DNA from: Deltaproteobacteria bacterium
GTDB taxonomy: Bacteria; Myxococcota_A; UBA796; SXON01
Reading direction: 5' to 3'
Length of the DNA stretch: 64,000 nucleotides
Assembly: GCA_947490345.1 (NCBI GenBank)
Contig: CANLGL010000003.1
Span: 81,109-145,108 of the forward strand
Shown here: positions 1 to 9,214 of the stretch, piece after piece
Layout of the letters: every line of letters starts with the position of its first letter
How positions within the stretch are numbered: the stretch's first letter is position 1
The notes under the pieces: model-generated
Told to the model about the DNA's origin: nothing
Databases searched by the model: none
What the model saw: the letters and a program-made list of their open reading frames with translations, nothing else
Program-made: the position numbers and the translations under genes

Positions 1-697
1 CGAACGTCAGCGCCATCCAGGCGTGAGCGTTGGTCTCACCGATCGTGGGCACCCCGGTCACGACCAGCACCATCGGCACGCCCCAGGTGAACAACCACGC
101 GCCCAGCGTCCACGGTGAGACGGTCGCGACAAGGTCCCGTCCGAGGACCAGGTAGACCGCGTAGGCGACGGTGTTGGCGAGGATCATCAGGTCGCCGACC
201 AGGGCGCCGCCCCCGAGGCTGCCGCGGTGAGCGACAACCGAAGCCGCGCCGCACAGCGCCAGAACGATGCCCCCGATGCGCAGGCCGCTCGCACGCTCGC
301 GTCCGGCGAGGATGGCCACGCAAAGCGTCGCGACCGGAACGGTGACGATGAGCAGGCTGGCGTGGGTGACCGTCGTCTGCGCGAGGCCGTAGATGTAGAG
401 GAGCTGGTTGGAGACGATGCCGAAGAACGCGGCGACGCCGATGCGAAGGTGCGTGCGCAGGTCCAGCCCTGCCTCCTTGCGGGCCACGCGCACGATCTGC
501 AGCACCACGGCCGCTCCAAGCACCCTCGCGAGCGCGACGCCCCCGGGGCCGAAGGCGGGGAACGCCAGCTTGGCGATGACGGGATGCGCTCCGAAGAGGA
601 GCTGGACGGTGATCAGCGCGAGCAGCGGCTGCAAGGGGAGGGGGAGGCGCACGGGCGGCGGATAGCTCGATTGCGGGCCGCGGGTCGGGCTCGACAT
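1..697 (-). CDS. EamA/DMT-family membrane permease, 3' end beyond the window
   Basis: I translated this frame directly: 232 codons read leftward from an ATG at 697 without a stop and run off the window edge. The product is a string of hydrophobic helices separated by short basic loops, starting near residue 24 (LLALITVQLLFGAHPVIAKL), with a proline- and Arg-rich cytoplasmic N-terminus. The second half (around residue 160, GGALVGDLMILANTVAYAVY) looks like the start of the second EamA repeat. This is the usual architecture of drug/metabolite transporters with ten helices; the substrate cannot be told. It is divergent from the beta-helix gene at 770, leaving only 72 bp for both promoters. Family call is good; the exact start is less sure. 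Confidence 0.8.
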   Translation of the reverse strand, partial: MSSPTRGPQSSYPPPVRLPLPLQPLLALITVQLLFGAHPVIAKLAFPAFGPGGVALARVLGAAVVLQIVRVARKEAGLDLRTHLRIGVAAFFGIVSNQLLYIYGLAQTTVTHASLLIVTVPVATLCVAILAGRERASGLRIGGIVLALCGAASVVAHRGSLGGGALVGDLMILANTVAYAVYLVLGRDLVATVSPWTLGAWLFTWGVPMVLVVTGVPTIGETNAHAWMALTF

Positions 698-769
698 TGG
701 GGTGGCTGACGGTCGCTTGAGCACCGCCGGAACAGTGGTAGACTCCCGGCTCCCGACCGCGAGCCCCAC

Positions 770-3349
770 GTGTCCCTCCTCAGCCTCTGTGCCTTGGCCG
801 CCGCGGCGGAGTGGTCCGTCGAGCATGACGGTCGCGGTGACTTCGAGACGCTCGCCGAAGCCGTGCTGGTCGCGGCCAGCGGGGACACCGTCGTCGTCGG
901 CGACGGGACGTTCGGCGGTTTCGTGTGCGACAAGGAGCTCCACATCGACAGCCGGAACGGGGCGGCGTTCACCACCATCGACGGGGCCGGCTACCCGGCG
1001 GTGACCTCGACGCGGCCACTCACGCTGTCGCGACTGACGGTCACCTCCGCAGGGGCGTCGGCGCTCATCATGGCCGGCGGTGGCGAGTTGGTGGACGTGT
1101 TGGTCGTCGATTCCGGCGGGAGCGCCGTGGCCGAGGGCGGCGGCGCCCGTTTCGAGGGGGGGAGGTTCGAGCTGGTGGGGGTGAGCTTCACCGGCAACGA
1201 GGCGGTCGCGGGCGGTGCGATCTACGCCTCGGGTCGGGCGACGGTCGTCGAGGTGCGGGAGAGTACCTTCGATGGAAACGTCGCCTTCTCTGGCGGGGCG
1301 GTGGCGCTTTTCGACTACGCCGACCTCGACGCGGAGTCGAGCGCGTTTGTAGACAACGTCGCTGCGGTCGATGGTGGCGCGGTCTTCGCGTCTGACGCCA
1401 ACGACGTCATTCTGGCAGCCAACACCTGGACGGGCAACACCGCGGGGTTCCGCGGTGGGGCGCTGTACCTTGCGTCCAGCACCTTCTACGAGTCGACCGG
1501 CGAATCGTATGTCGGGAACGAATCGCCGTCCGGGGGGGCGCTCGCCGCGAACGGGAGTGTGACACTCACGCTGACCGGCGCCACCTTCGATGGGAACCGG
1601 GCCGAGAACGGCGGCGCGGCTTGGCTCGAGGCGGGGACCGCGCTGCAAAGCACCACCACGACCTGGACCAACAATGCCGTCACCGCCTCCGGGGGCGCGA
1701 TTTATGCCATCAACGTCGTCAGGATCGCAGAGGCCGGGGCGGTGTACACCGACAACACGGCGTACTCGTCCGGCGGCGGGATCTACGCGTACGACCACGT
1801 GACGCTGAGCGAAACCAGCGCCACCTTCGACGACAGCACGGCCACCTATGGCTACGGCGGCCACGTCAACGTGTCCTACTACGGCTCCACGCGTTTTGTG
1901 GACACGACGTTTTCAGGCGGGCTGGCCTACTACGATGGCGGCGCCGTCTATGCTTACTACCTCTATGATGGCGGCGTGAGCGTCGAGCGCTGTCGGTTCG
2001 ATGACAACACCGCCAACTACGGGTCGGGCGGCGCGCTCCTCGTATACCAGGGCTCGGGACTGTCGATCATCGCCAGCGAGCTCACGCGCAACCGAGCCTA
2101 CAGCCATGGCGGGGGCCTCGCGGTGTGGTACGGCGTCCCCACCGAGATCCGTGACAGCGTCGTCCAATACAACACCACGACCTATTACTCAGGAGGTGGC
2201 ATCAACTGGAACGCGTATTCCGCCTCCGACGCGGACTTCGTGCTCAGCGATTCGGTGGTCAGCGACAACGCGGCCGCGGAAGGCGGGGGAGGGCTGGCGC
2301 TGGCCTTTGCGGCCGATGTCGAGATCGTCGGCACCGAAGTCGACCGGAACGTCGCGGATGACCGGTCCTTCGGTGGCGGAATGCTGCTCTCTCGCCCCTC
2401 AGGCCTGGTGCATGTCCACAACTCCGGATTCCAGGGCAACAGTGCGGGCTTTGGTGGCGGGCTCTACTTCGAAGGTAGCCGAGACCTCGACGCCGAGGAC
2501 GACTGGCACAACCTCGTGATCGCTGGGAACAACGCCAGGGTCGGGGGCGGCGCCTGCTTCGTTCGGGGCATCAACACCCACCTCCGGAATGTCAGCGTCG
2601 TAGGGAACGCCGCTTCCAGCGAGGCGGGCGGACTCTGCGTCAGCGAAACCGCGCTTGTGTTGAACAGTGCGGTCATCGCCTCGACGCTCTCGGGCGCGGC
2701 GCTCCATCTGTACGACGCGGAGAGCGTCGCCGGGCTGTCGCTCACGTATGACAACTTCGAAGGCAACCTCGCCGACGATGTGGGCGGCGAGCTGACGATC
2801 CTCCCGGACTCGCTTGCCGTCGAGCCGGGGTTTGTGCGCTGGACTGACGATGGTCGCGTCAACGACAGCTTCCTCCTCGTGGCCGCGAGCAAGATGCAGG
2901 ACGCCGGAGATCCCGGGCGCCTGGACCTCGATGGTTCGCGCACGGACATCGGCGCGTGGGGCGGCCCCGACGTCCTGGTGGTCGATCGCGATGGCGATGG
3001 AGCGGGCTCGGACAAGGACTGCGACGACGCCGACATCAGCGTCGGCCCCGGCCTTCCCGACGCCTGGTACGACGGCATCGATTCGGACTGCGTCGGCAAC
3101 GACGATCAGGACCAGGACGCCGACGATACCCCGTTCGCGGAGGATTGTGACGACACCGACGCGACCCGCGCGGCCGACTGTTCGGCGACCGCCGACACCG
3201 CGGCAGGTGGGGAAAGCGACTCCGGGGGCGCGGGGGCTGGGGACGGGTGCGGGTGCCAGACCAGCGGGGGTGGGTCCTGGCTCACGTTGGCGGCGCTCGC
3301 GGCGGTCCTTGCTCGGCCACGGCGCGCGCGTCCCTTCAGTCGACGCTGA
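770..3349 (+). CDS. Secreted right-handed beta-helix protein with MYXO-CTERM-like tail
   Basis: 859 residues from a GTG start. Residues 1-13 form a short signal peptide (MSLLSLCALAAAA). From about residue 60 to 660 the protein is made of imperfect repeats of the type GNxAxxxGGAIYA, which is the Pmp/parallel beta-helix pattern of adhesins and surface polysaccharide-binding proteins. Residues ~735-805 are Asp-rich calcium-type repeats (DRDGDG, DCDD, DSDCVGND), the putative metal-binding motif common in myxobacterial surface proteins. The C-terminus has GCGCQ, then a hydrophobic stretch and an Arg-rich end, like MYXO-CTERM sorting tails. I infer a surface-anchored structural or adhesive protein; no enzyme motif is visible. 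Its last 14 bp overlap the convergent gene ending at 3336. Confidence 0.85.
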   Translation: MSLLSLCALAAAAEWSVEHDGRGDFETLAEAVLVAASGDTVVVGDGTFGGFVCDKELHIDSRNGAAFTTIDGAGYPAVTSTRPLTLSRLTVTSAGASALIMAGGGELVDVLVVDSGGSAVAEGGGARFEGGRFELVGVSFTGNEAVAGGAIYASGRATVVEVRESTFDGNVAFSGGAVALFDYADLDAESSAFVDNVAAVDGGAVFASDANDVILAANTWTGNTAGFRGGALYLASSTFYESTGESYVGNESPSGGALAANGSVTLTLTGATFDGNRAENGGAAWLEAGTALQSTTTTWTNNAVTASGGAIYAINVVRIAEAGAVYTDNTAYSSGGGIYAYDHVTLSETSATFDDSTATYGYGGHVNVSYYGSTRFVDTTFSGGLAYYDGGAVYAYYLYDGGVSVERCRFDDNTANYGSGGALLVYQGSGLSIIASELTRNRAYSHGGGLAVWYGVPTEIRDSVVQYNTTTYYSGGGINWNAYSASDADFVLSDSVVSDNAAAEGGGGLALAFAADVEIVGTEVDRNVADDRSFGGGMLLSRPSGLVHVHNSGFQGNSAGFGGGLYFEGSRDLDAEDDWHNLVIAGNNARVGGGACFVRGINTHLRNVSVVGNAASSEAGGLCVSETALVLNSAVIASTLSGAALHLYDAESVAGLSLTYDNFEGNLADDVGGELTILPDSLAVEPGFVRWTDDGRVNDSFLLVAASKMQDAGDPGRLDLDGSRTDIGAWGGPDVLVVDRDGDGAGSDKDCDDADISVGPGLPDAWYDGIDSDCVGNDDQDQDADDTPFAEDCDDTDATRAADCSATADTAAGGESDSGGAGAGDGCGCQTSGGGSWLTLAALAAVLARPRRARPFSRR

Positions 3350-4817
3350 TCTCCCCGCCGCTCGCGACCACCCAACGCGACAGCGACACCCACGCCGCTG
3401 CCCGCGCGAAGGGCGCCAGATCGGTGGAGAGTCCATGGTCCTGGGCGTCCGCGACCACCAGCCGGCGGGTACCCGTCGGCCCCGGAGCGTCGATGTACGC
3501 CGCCGGGCGGAAGCCGTCCGCGCTCGACGCGGTGTACGACCGGGCGTCGACGATGGCGGCCTCGTCTCCAACGCCGCGGCGATAGAACCGGACGTCGAAG
3601 TCGACCTCGATGGTCAGGCGCTGATCGTCGGCAGTGTGCAAGCGTATGGACCGGTCGACCAGCACGCTGCGGTCGGTGCGACCGGACATCTGCGAGCCGA
3701 GATAGGCATAGGGCATGTGGTCCGACCACACCAGCGCCTCCCCGATCGCGCTGCCGCGAAGGGCCGGGTGGACGTACACGCCCGACAGCCGCTCATGGTC
3801 GCGGTAGATGCGGTTGATGTCAACGGCGGCCTCGTCGCCGGAGCTCGACACGAACGAAGCACAGGCCGCTCGGCTGGCACGGTCGAGGCCGGCCACGTGC
3901 CACGACGTCCCGTCGATGGTCACGCGGGCGTCGGTCGCGGTGCCATCCAGCCGAGGCGCGGAGCGGGGGACATCGCCGTCGAGAACCGCCAGCTGCCCCA
4001 AAACCACGCCGCCCGGCAATCGGGGGAAATGGCTGACATGAGCGCCGGGCACCGACCGCAACCTCGGGGCGGTCGTGGCACGGCCCGGGATCGACAACAG
4101 GCTCGACGTCACCCCGATGAGCTCGCGGGCGCGAACCGGGAGGAACGCCGCGTTGAGCTCCAGCCGGCTGTTCACCGGGACCGAGCTGCCCCGATTCTGC
4201 GCGTTGCGATGGAAGGGAAAGGCCGAGCCCGCCGGCAAGGACGCCAAGAGCGACGAGGCCATCCATACCTCGCTCTCCGCCGACTCGCTGTCGACCAGCG
4301 CCCACCGTGAGCCGGCCTCGGCGTAGAGGGCGCCGGCGGCCGCGGGCTCGAAGGCGGCGACGCCTGTCTTCCGGCCGCCGAACGGGTGGGTGACATACCC
4401 GGCTCGGAAGAGCCGCTCGCGCAGGCGCTGCGCCGAGACGGTGCTGTCCGCGCCGTGGGTGACGACCAGGCGCTCGCCGGGTTCGGCGAGGGTCCATCCC
4501 GCCCCGAAGTCCTCTGGGTGCACCGACTGATTCGGCAGGTACGCCGCGAGCATCCGGAGGCGTCCGTCGGCGACCGCGTCAACCCAGCCCATGCCGAGGC
4601 TGGTCGCCTTCCCGCCGTGACTCCTCCCATCGAGCGGGGCGAGATGCAAGGGGGCCTCGGCCGCCGCCGAGGACTCCCAACTGCGGCGCAGGTCGATGCC
4701 GCCTTCTTGGACCGCGGCTTCGAGAATGCGGTCGGTGGGCGCGGCCTCCGGATCCAACACCGCGGCCGAAGAGATGGAGGAGAGCGAAAGCGCAGTGAAG
4801 AAGGGAGACATCGGCAC
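3336..4817 (-). CDS. Exported protein of unknown function
   Basis: 493 residues; I do not recognise the family. The N-terminus (MPMSPFFTALSLSSISSAAV) reads as a signal peptide, so the protein is probably periplasmic or surface-exposed. The rest is a globular mix without transmembrane helices, Cys clusters or an obvious active-site motif. It overlaps the end of the convergent beta-helix gene by 14 bp and is separated by 100 bp from the DUF1501 gene, so it may be the last gene of the leftward cluster starting at 9183 or have its own promoter. The long, clean reading frame with typical high-GC codon use is the main reason to call it. Confidence 0.75.
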   Translation of the reverse strand: MPMSPFFTALSLSSISSAAVLDPEAAPTDRILEAAVQEGGIDLRRSWESSAAAEAPLHLAPLDGRSHGGKATSLGMGWVDAVADGRLRMLAAYLPNQSVHPEDFGAGWTLAEPGERLVVTHGADSTVSAQRLRERLFRAGYVTHPFGGRKTGVAAFEPAAAGALYAEAGSRWALVDSESAESEVWMASSLLASLPAGSAFPFHRNAQNRGSSVPVNSRLELNAAFLPVRARELIGVTSSLLSIPGRATTAPRLRSVPGAHVSHFPRLPGGVVLGQLAVLDGDVPRSAPRLDGTATDARVTIDGTSWHVAGLDRASRAACASFVSSSGDEAAVDINRIYRDHERLSGVYVHPALRGSAIGEALVWSDHMPYAYLGSQMSGRTDRSVLVDRSIRLHTADDQRLTIEVDFDVRFYRRGVGDEAAIVDARSYTASSADGFRPAAYIDAPGPTGTRRLVVADAQDHGLSTDLAPFARAAAWVSLSRWVVASGGEISVD

Positions 4818-4917
4818 CTCGGACGCTTGCTGACCACCATACGCTCAGTGGGTTCCGCCGGGTACGCAAAATCGGTGCAACTTCGGTGCAAGCGCGACCG
4901 GGGGCCGCGCCCTCATG

Positions 4918-6177
4918 TCAGCCGCTCAGCGCCCCGTCCAGCCTCGCGACCCCTGGCAAGAACTGTTCGCTGTCGACACCGGCCACGGCGAGAAGCGTTG
5001 CGCCCACCACATCCGACGACAGCGCCTGTCCGCTGGCTTCGTCCAGGTCCCCGCTGGCAAGATCGAGGGTGTGTCCGTAGTAGAGTTTGTCGTAGCTTCC
5101 GACCACCCGGTCCCCCGTGACGCCCCCGCCGACGATCATCATCGAGGTGTAGGGCCAGTGGTCCTTTCCCTGCCCGGCGTTGAGTTGCGGGGTGCGTCCC
5201 ATCTCCGAAAGCACGACGACGACGGTCTCATCGGCCATCGTGCCGCCGAGCTCACCGGGGAGTGCGGCGAGTTTTTCCATCAGCGCGCCGAGCCCCGAAT
5301 ACAACGCCTCAAAATTCTGCGACTGGTACACATCGTTGTAGATGTGGGTGTCCCACCCATTGTAGCTGAACGACAGGGTCACGCACCGCGAGACCCCCAA
5401 CGACAGCGCGTCGATCGCAAAATCGACCTGTTCGGTAAAGCCAGAGGACCCCGACCAGTTCACCAGTGTGCGCAGCCCTTTGAGTGAGGTGGCCCGCTCA
5501 TGGGCGGCGGTGTAGGCCGCGCCCAACTCGGCATCGCGCCCCGGGCTGACACCCTGATTCCAGCCCGCAATTCGCCGCTGCAGGTACCGGTCCATGATCG
5601 CTTCGGCGCGACTGGAGGGAGCGGCGGCGGGGGTGTCCGACCAGCCGACGATGCTTCCGTCCAAGAGCGCCGGCAACTGTCCGCTCGTGCCGGTGCGCGT
5701 CACGAAGGCGCCGAACTCACCGGGGTAGGAGGGTCCAGCGGCGACGACGTGGGGTAGCGAGAAGTCCGCCCCCTGCATCCCGCCCATGATCGCCGGCCAG
5801 TCGGAGGCGTCCTGGCGAGTGGAGCCGGTCATGCACAGACGCAGGCAGTTCTCGTGGGCGACGCTGGGCACCAGCACCCCCTTCAGAATCAACATGCGCT
5901 CGTGCCAATCGCGCATGAACGTCGTGACGCTGGGACGGTTGACGTGTTCTACGAAGGTGATGCCACCGATAGTGGTGGCGCCCGCGTCGCGCTCCATATC
6001 GACATTGGGGTTGTCGAACTCCGGGGCGAGGACGCGGGTGGGATCCCAGCCGCCGTAGTTGACCACGAAGATGAATTTCCGCCCCTTCGCGGGGACCACA
6101 TCGTCGGCGTACGCTCGACGGAGCGGCAGGATCGCTCCAGTCAGTGCGGAGGCGGCGAGGAAGTCGCGACGGCGCAT
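4918..6177 (-). CDS. DUF1501 family protein with twin-arginine signal
   Basis: 419 residues. The N-terminus MRRRDFLAASALTGAILPL is a twin-arginine signal, so the folded protein is exported. The body has the DUF1501 pattern: an early FVVNYGGWDP segment, then GSTRQDASDWPAIMGG, a central SFSYNGWDTH and late VVVLSEMGRTPQLN and GKDHWPYTS motifs. DUF1501 proteins belong to the alkaline-phosphatase/sulfatase-like fold and in planctomycetes and myxobacteria sit next to DUF1549/DUF1553 cytochrome-type proteins; here the neighbour 9 bp upstream is such a protein. The biochemical role is not established for the family. Start chosen at the ATG giving the RR signal. Confidence 0.9.
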   Translation of the reverse strand: MRRRDFLAASALTGAILPLRRAYADDVVPAKGRKFIFVVNYGGWDPTRVLAPEFDNPNVDMERDAGATTIGGITFVEHVNRPSVTTFMRDWHERMLILKGVLVPSVAHENCLRLCMTGSTRQDASDWPAIMGGMQGADFSLPHVVAAGPSYPGEFGAFVTRTGTSGQLPALLDGSIVGWSDTPAAAPSSRAEAIMDRYLQRRIAGWNQGVSPGRDAELGAAYTAAHERATSLKGLRTLVNWSGSSGFTEQVDFAIDALSLGVSRCVTLSFSYNGWDTHIYNDVYQSQNFEALYSGLGALMEKLAALPGELGGTMADETVVVVLSEMGRTPQLNAGQGKDHWPYTSMMIVGGGVTGDRVVGSYDKLYYGHTLDLASGDLDEASGQALSSDVVGATLLAVAGVDSEQFLPGVARLDGALSG

Positions 6178-6186
6178 GGGATGGGC

Positions 6187-7794
6187 CTAGTAGAGGAGGA
6201 ACGCGGGATCGCGCAGGAGGGTGGAGAGCACGCCCGACCAGGCGCGCGGGGCCGAGCCTTCGGCCACGTAGAGTTCTTGCCAGAGGGCCAGGTTGGCCTG
6301 GACTTCGGGGCCATCGGCCACCACGCGGTCGCCGAACAGGCGCAGGTGCAAAAGTTGGAGCTGGGCGGCGAACCCGTCCGGGTCTGACGCTGGGGTGGCG
6401 GTCAACGATACGGCCGTGAACAATCGGGCCGCGTCGGGCGCGGCGAGATCGCCAGCCACAACCACCGAGGCGGCTGCCTGAGCGACGCGTTCGTTGACCA
6501 GGACCGACGTTGCAGTCGGCCGGTCGGCGGGTTTCGTGGAGTAAACGCCATCGACGCCGCCGGCCAACGTTCGCAGCCCGTAGGTGTCGGTCTGGAGCAT
6601 GTCGTAGCCGGCGTAGGTGTACCGGAACCCGGTGAGGTCGAACAGCACGGTGCCGAGTTGGTCGGGTGACAACAACTTCCGACCCGAGCGGTAGGCATCG
6701 GTCGAAACCACCGCCGAGAAGAGGGGCCGGATCCGCAGATCGTTCGCCAGAAAGGTCTCCCGAAGGTCACTGAGCGCGTCGGTGTCGGCGAGCGCTGCCT
6801 CGCGCTGGAGGAGCAGCTCGTAGCTCTGTTTGACGAGGCACTGGGGCAGGCGCGGATCGGCGGCGATCTGCCCGCCGAGATCGGTCAAATCGTGCCCGGG
6901 CTCGCCATAATATCCTGGTGCTACCTCGGTGTACCCCTCCCAGTAGGTTTCGCGCTCCGGGTGGTAGTAGGTGGTGTCGTCCCGACTGTCGTAATTGAAG
7001 TAGTAGAAGCCCCACAGGTAGCTGGCGAGCGGGTCAAGTGTGCTGTGGCAGGCCACACAGCCTTCGTTGGTCTTGAGCGCGTCGTTGACGGCACCCTGGT
7101 CCAGCAGGTTCACGCTCCGGTCGAACTCGATCGGCTTGCCCAGGTAATCGTCACACAGGAGGATGCGCGAGATCGCGTTGGCACGACCGCGGTTGGCGTT
7201 GCTGCCATTGGTCATGTACCGCCACCACAAGCCGTTGGTGGAGAGGATCCCCGCTTCCGGTCGCTCGTCGGTGTAGCGCACTTTCTGCCACCCGGTGGCG
7301 TCGTCCGGGTAGTCCGTGGGCCAGGCGCGACCGATGCTCTCGTCGGCCATCGACCACTGTGCGGTCACGATGTCTGTGTAGGGCAGGTCTGTCTGGGCAA
7401 TCGTGGAGAGGATGCGTAGGGGTTCGTCGCCGACGGCGCGCGCGAAGGCCGCCTCGTCCGTCTGTCCGTAGTCGGCGGCGCCGACGTAGAAGTAGTCCGA
7501 GCGGGTGAGGTAGATCGTCGAGAAGAGGTCGCGGACCCGCTCGCCGAAACGGGCGTCGTGCAGGTAGGCGTCCACGAGCGCGTCGAGCGCGGCAGGGTCG
7601 GCCTCGACGGCTTCGATCTCCGCCACGGAGGGGCGGACGCCGCGGAGGTCGAGGCTGACGCGTTGGAGGACCTTGCCCGCGGACAGCGGCACCGCCGTCG
7701 CAACCGGATCGGCGCGAGGGTCGGCCGGAACGTCGGGCACCCCGGTGGCGCTGGGAAGCACCCCGCAACCGAGCAGCAAGAGCACTACTCCCAC
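6187..7794 (-). CDS. DUF1549-like lipoprotein with one haem-binding CxxCH motif
   Basis: 535 residues from GTG 7794. This start is supported by AGGAG five bases upstream and by the lipoprotein signal GVVLLLLGC (lipid-attached Cys10); the long upstream extension in the same frame lies inside the neighbouring gene. Residues ~35-90 (RVSLDLRGVRPSVAEIEAVE) match the DUF1549 start, and residues 246-250 are CVACH followed by STLDPLASYLWGF, the c-type haem motif seen in planctomycete-type cytochrome domains. The gene overlaps the Tyr-rich lipoprotein by 10 bp and is followed after 9 bp by the DUF1501 gene, the standard pairing. Outer-membrane or periplasmic redox role is inferred. Confidence 0.8.
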   Translation of the reverse strand: MGVVLLLLGCGVLPSATGVPDVPADPRADPVATAVPLSAGKVLQRVSLDLRGVRPSVAEIEAVEADPAALDALVDAYLHDARFGERVRDLFSTIYLTRSDYFYVGAADYGQTDEAAFARAVGDEPLRILSTIAQTDLPYTDIVTAQWSMADESIGRAWPTDYPDDATGWQKVRYTDERPEAGILSTNGLWWRYMTNGSNANRGRANAISRILLCDDYLGKPIEFDRSVNLLDQGAVNDALKTNEGCVACHSTLDPLASYLWGFYYFNYDSRDDTTYYHPERETYWEGYTEVAPGYYGEPGHDLTDLGGQIAADPRLPQCLVKQSYELLLQREAALADTDALSDLRETFLANDLRIRPLFSAVVSTDAYRSGRKLLSPDQLGTVLFDLTGFRYTYAGYDMLQTDTYGLRTLAGGVDGVYSTKPADRPTATSVLVNERVAQAAASVVVAGDLAAPDAARLFTAVSLTATPASDPDGFAAQLQLLHLRLFGDRVVADGPEVQANLALWQELYVAEGSAPRAWSGVLSTLLRDPAFLLY

Positions 7795-8753
7795 GGCCGC
7801 TCCTGCCAGCCGGTCAGAGCTGTGAAGTCGGGGCAGGCTTCGCCCAGGTAGTCCCCGCGCCAATACACGCTGCCGCAGCCGTCGCAATAGGCCGGGAAGC
7901 TCGGCGCCCCGCTGTAGGCCGGCCCATCGAAGCTGACCTCGTACCATGTACCCGCACTGTCACGCAGGCGGACCGCCCCGCCCGGCTCGGCAGCACAGCT
8001 GGTTCCGGTCGCGGCGTTTTCCAGGTACACCGAATCGAAGTTCACCGCGGTGACGGTGTCGTCGATGTCGGCGAGGCTGCCGGTCAATGTGGTGTACAGC
8101 GCCCCGCTGTCGTAGCGGTAGGTGTACAAGTACAGGTCCATCGAGATCCCGCGGGACAACCAGGAGTCCTCGAAGCTGTCCCCCTCCCACTTGAACGTGC
8201 CCTGGATCTGCTCGTAGGCAGCCCGGTAGGCATAGGCGTAGTAGTCGATGTCGTAATAGTATGCGTAGCCGCTGCCCGTCAGGCGTTGCCCGTCCGAACG
8301 AGTCAGCGTCGCGGCGCTGGTGTACAGGTAGAAGTAGCGGTCGTAGGTGTAATACCCGCCGTCGTAGTCGCGGTATCCCTGGTAGTAGGCGTACCCGTCG
8401 AAGGTGGCGCCGGCTTCGGAGGTGCAGTCGGCCGACCAGATGTATTGGTTGTAGAGTGTCAGATACTCGGGATAATAATACGGACAGGCGGGGTCGTCGC
8501 GCTCGGCCCAGATGCCCTCGTAGGCGTCTGCAAGGTCACGGGGATCCACCGAAAGCGCCGCGGCAAACGCCCGGGTGATGCCGGCGGCCACGTCTTCAGC
8601 GGACATCGAGGGCGTGGCAGACTCACCGGTGTCCTCGACCACATACGGCGAAGGATCGACAACCGGGTCGGGCGCGGCATCGACCGCCGTCGCAGGCTCC
8701 TCCACCGGCGCGCAGGCGACCAGGGCGGCGAAGGCGAGGGGGGCAGCGCGCAT
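7785..8753 (-). CDS. Tyrosine-rich lipoprotein, unknown function
   Basis: 322 residues if started at ATG 8753, which gives MRAAPLAFAALVAC, a lipoprotein signal with lipidated Cys14. In-frame ATGs at 8774 and 8783 would only lengthen the signal, and no good ribosome site decides between them. The region ~residues 75-190 is extremely rich in Tyr (runs such as YAYYQGYRDYDGGYYTYDRY). Near the C-terminus there are Cys pairs (CDGCG) that could bind metal or form disulphides. It lies between the haem lipoprotein (8803-9183) and the DUF1549-like gene it overlaps by 10 bp, so it is probably part of the same envelope module. I know no family for it. Confidence 0.75.
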   Translation of the reverse strand: MRAAPLAFAALVACAPVEEPATAVDAAPDPVVDPSPYVVEDTGESATPSMSAEDVAAGITRAFAAALSVDPRDLADAYEGIWAERDDPACPYYYPEYLTLYNQYIWSADCTSEAGATFDGYAYYQGYRDYDGGYYTYDRYFYLYTSAATLTRSDGQRLTGSGYAYYYDIDYYAYAYRAAYEQIQGTFKWEGDSFEDSWLSRGISMDLYLYTYRYDSGALYTTLTGSLADIDDTVTAVNFDSVYLENAATGTSCAAEPGGAVRLRDSAGTWYEVSFDGPAYSGAPSFPAYCDGCGSVYWRGDYLGEACPDFTALTGWQERPWE

Positions 8754-8802
8754 CGGGTCGCGCGAGACTACCATGGGTGCCATTAAAAGGGGAGGCGCCC
8801 CA

Positions 8803-9183
8803 TCAGTGGCCGAAGGTGCCACAGCCCAGCCACCAGTACAGGCGTACGCGGTCGTCGTCGGACACCCCGCCGCGCGGCGGCATCGATGGGGACGCGCTCG
8901 CAGCGAGGGCGAGGATGCCGTCGGCGTGGGTCCAGACCTGCTCCACGGTGTCGTAGGTGTGGTCCAGCGGGGCGCCGTGCCGGTCGCTGGCAGAGGCGGC
9001 GTGACAGCCGTTGCAGTGTTCGATCACGAACCCGTGGCCGAAGTTGTCCCAGTCCAGTGTGGCGGCCCCGGCGCAGCGGTCGGCGGTGTCCGCCTCTCCC
9101 GAGTCGGCCTCACCCGAGTCCGAGGCGGCCGTTTCCACCGGAGTGGTGACCGGGCACGCCACGAGCGTCAGGACCAGGACCAT
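8803..9183 (-). CDS. Small mono-haem cytochrome c-like lipoprotein
   Basis: 126 residues from ATG 9183. MVLVLTLVAC is a short lipoprotein signal (Cys10), followed by an acidic, low-complexity linker (SDSGEADSGEADTADR). CNGCH at residues 57-61 is a c-type haem attachment site, and Met101 in SPSMPPRGG is placed like the distal ligand of small cytochromes c; the end (DDRVRLYWWLGCG) matches the terminal helix of such domains. It is the first gene of the leftward cluster with the Tyr-rich lipoprotein and DUF1549/DUF1501 genes. A longer reading frame extends to 9414 but runs antisense through the gene starting at 9215, so I rejected it. Confidence 0.8.
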   Translation of the reverse strand: MVLVLTLVACPVTTPVETAASDSGEADSGEADTADRCAGAATLDWDNFGHGFVIEHCNGCHAASASDRHGAPLDHTYDTVEQVWTHADGILALAASASPSMPPRGGVSDDDRVRLYWWLGCGTFGH

Positions 9184-9214
9184 GGGGGGTTCTATCTCCC
9201 GGTTAGCAGGAAGC

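Noticed and set aside
2399..3571. A 390-codon leftward frame
   Set aside because: It runs antisense through the beta-helix gene, which has signal, repeats and tail; the frame has Arg/Val-rich shadow composition.
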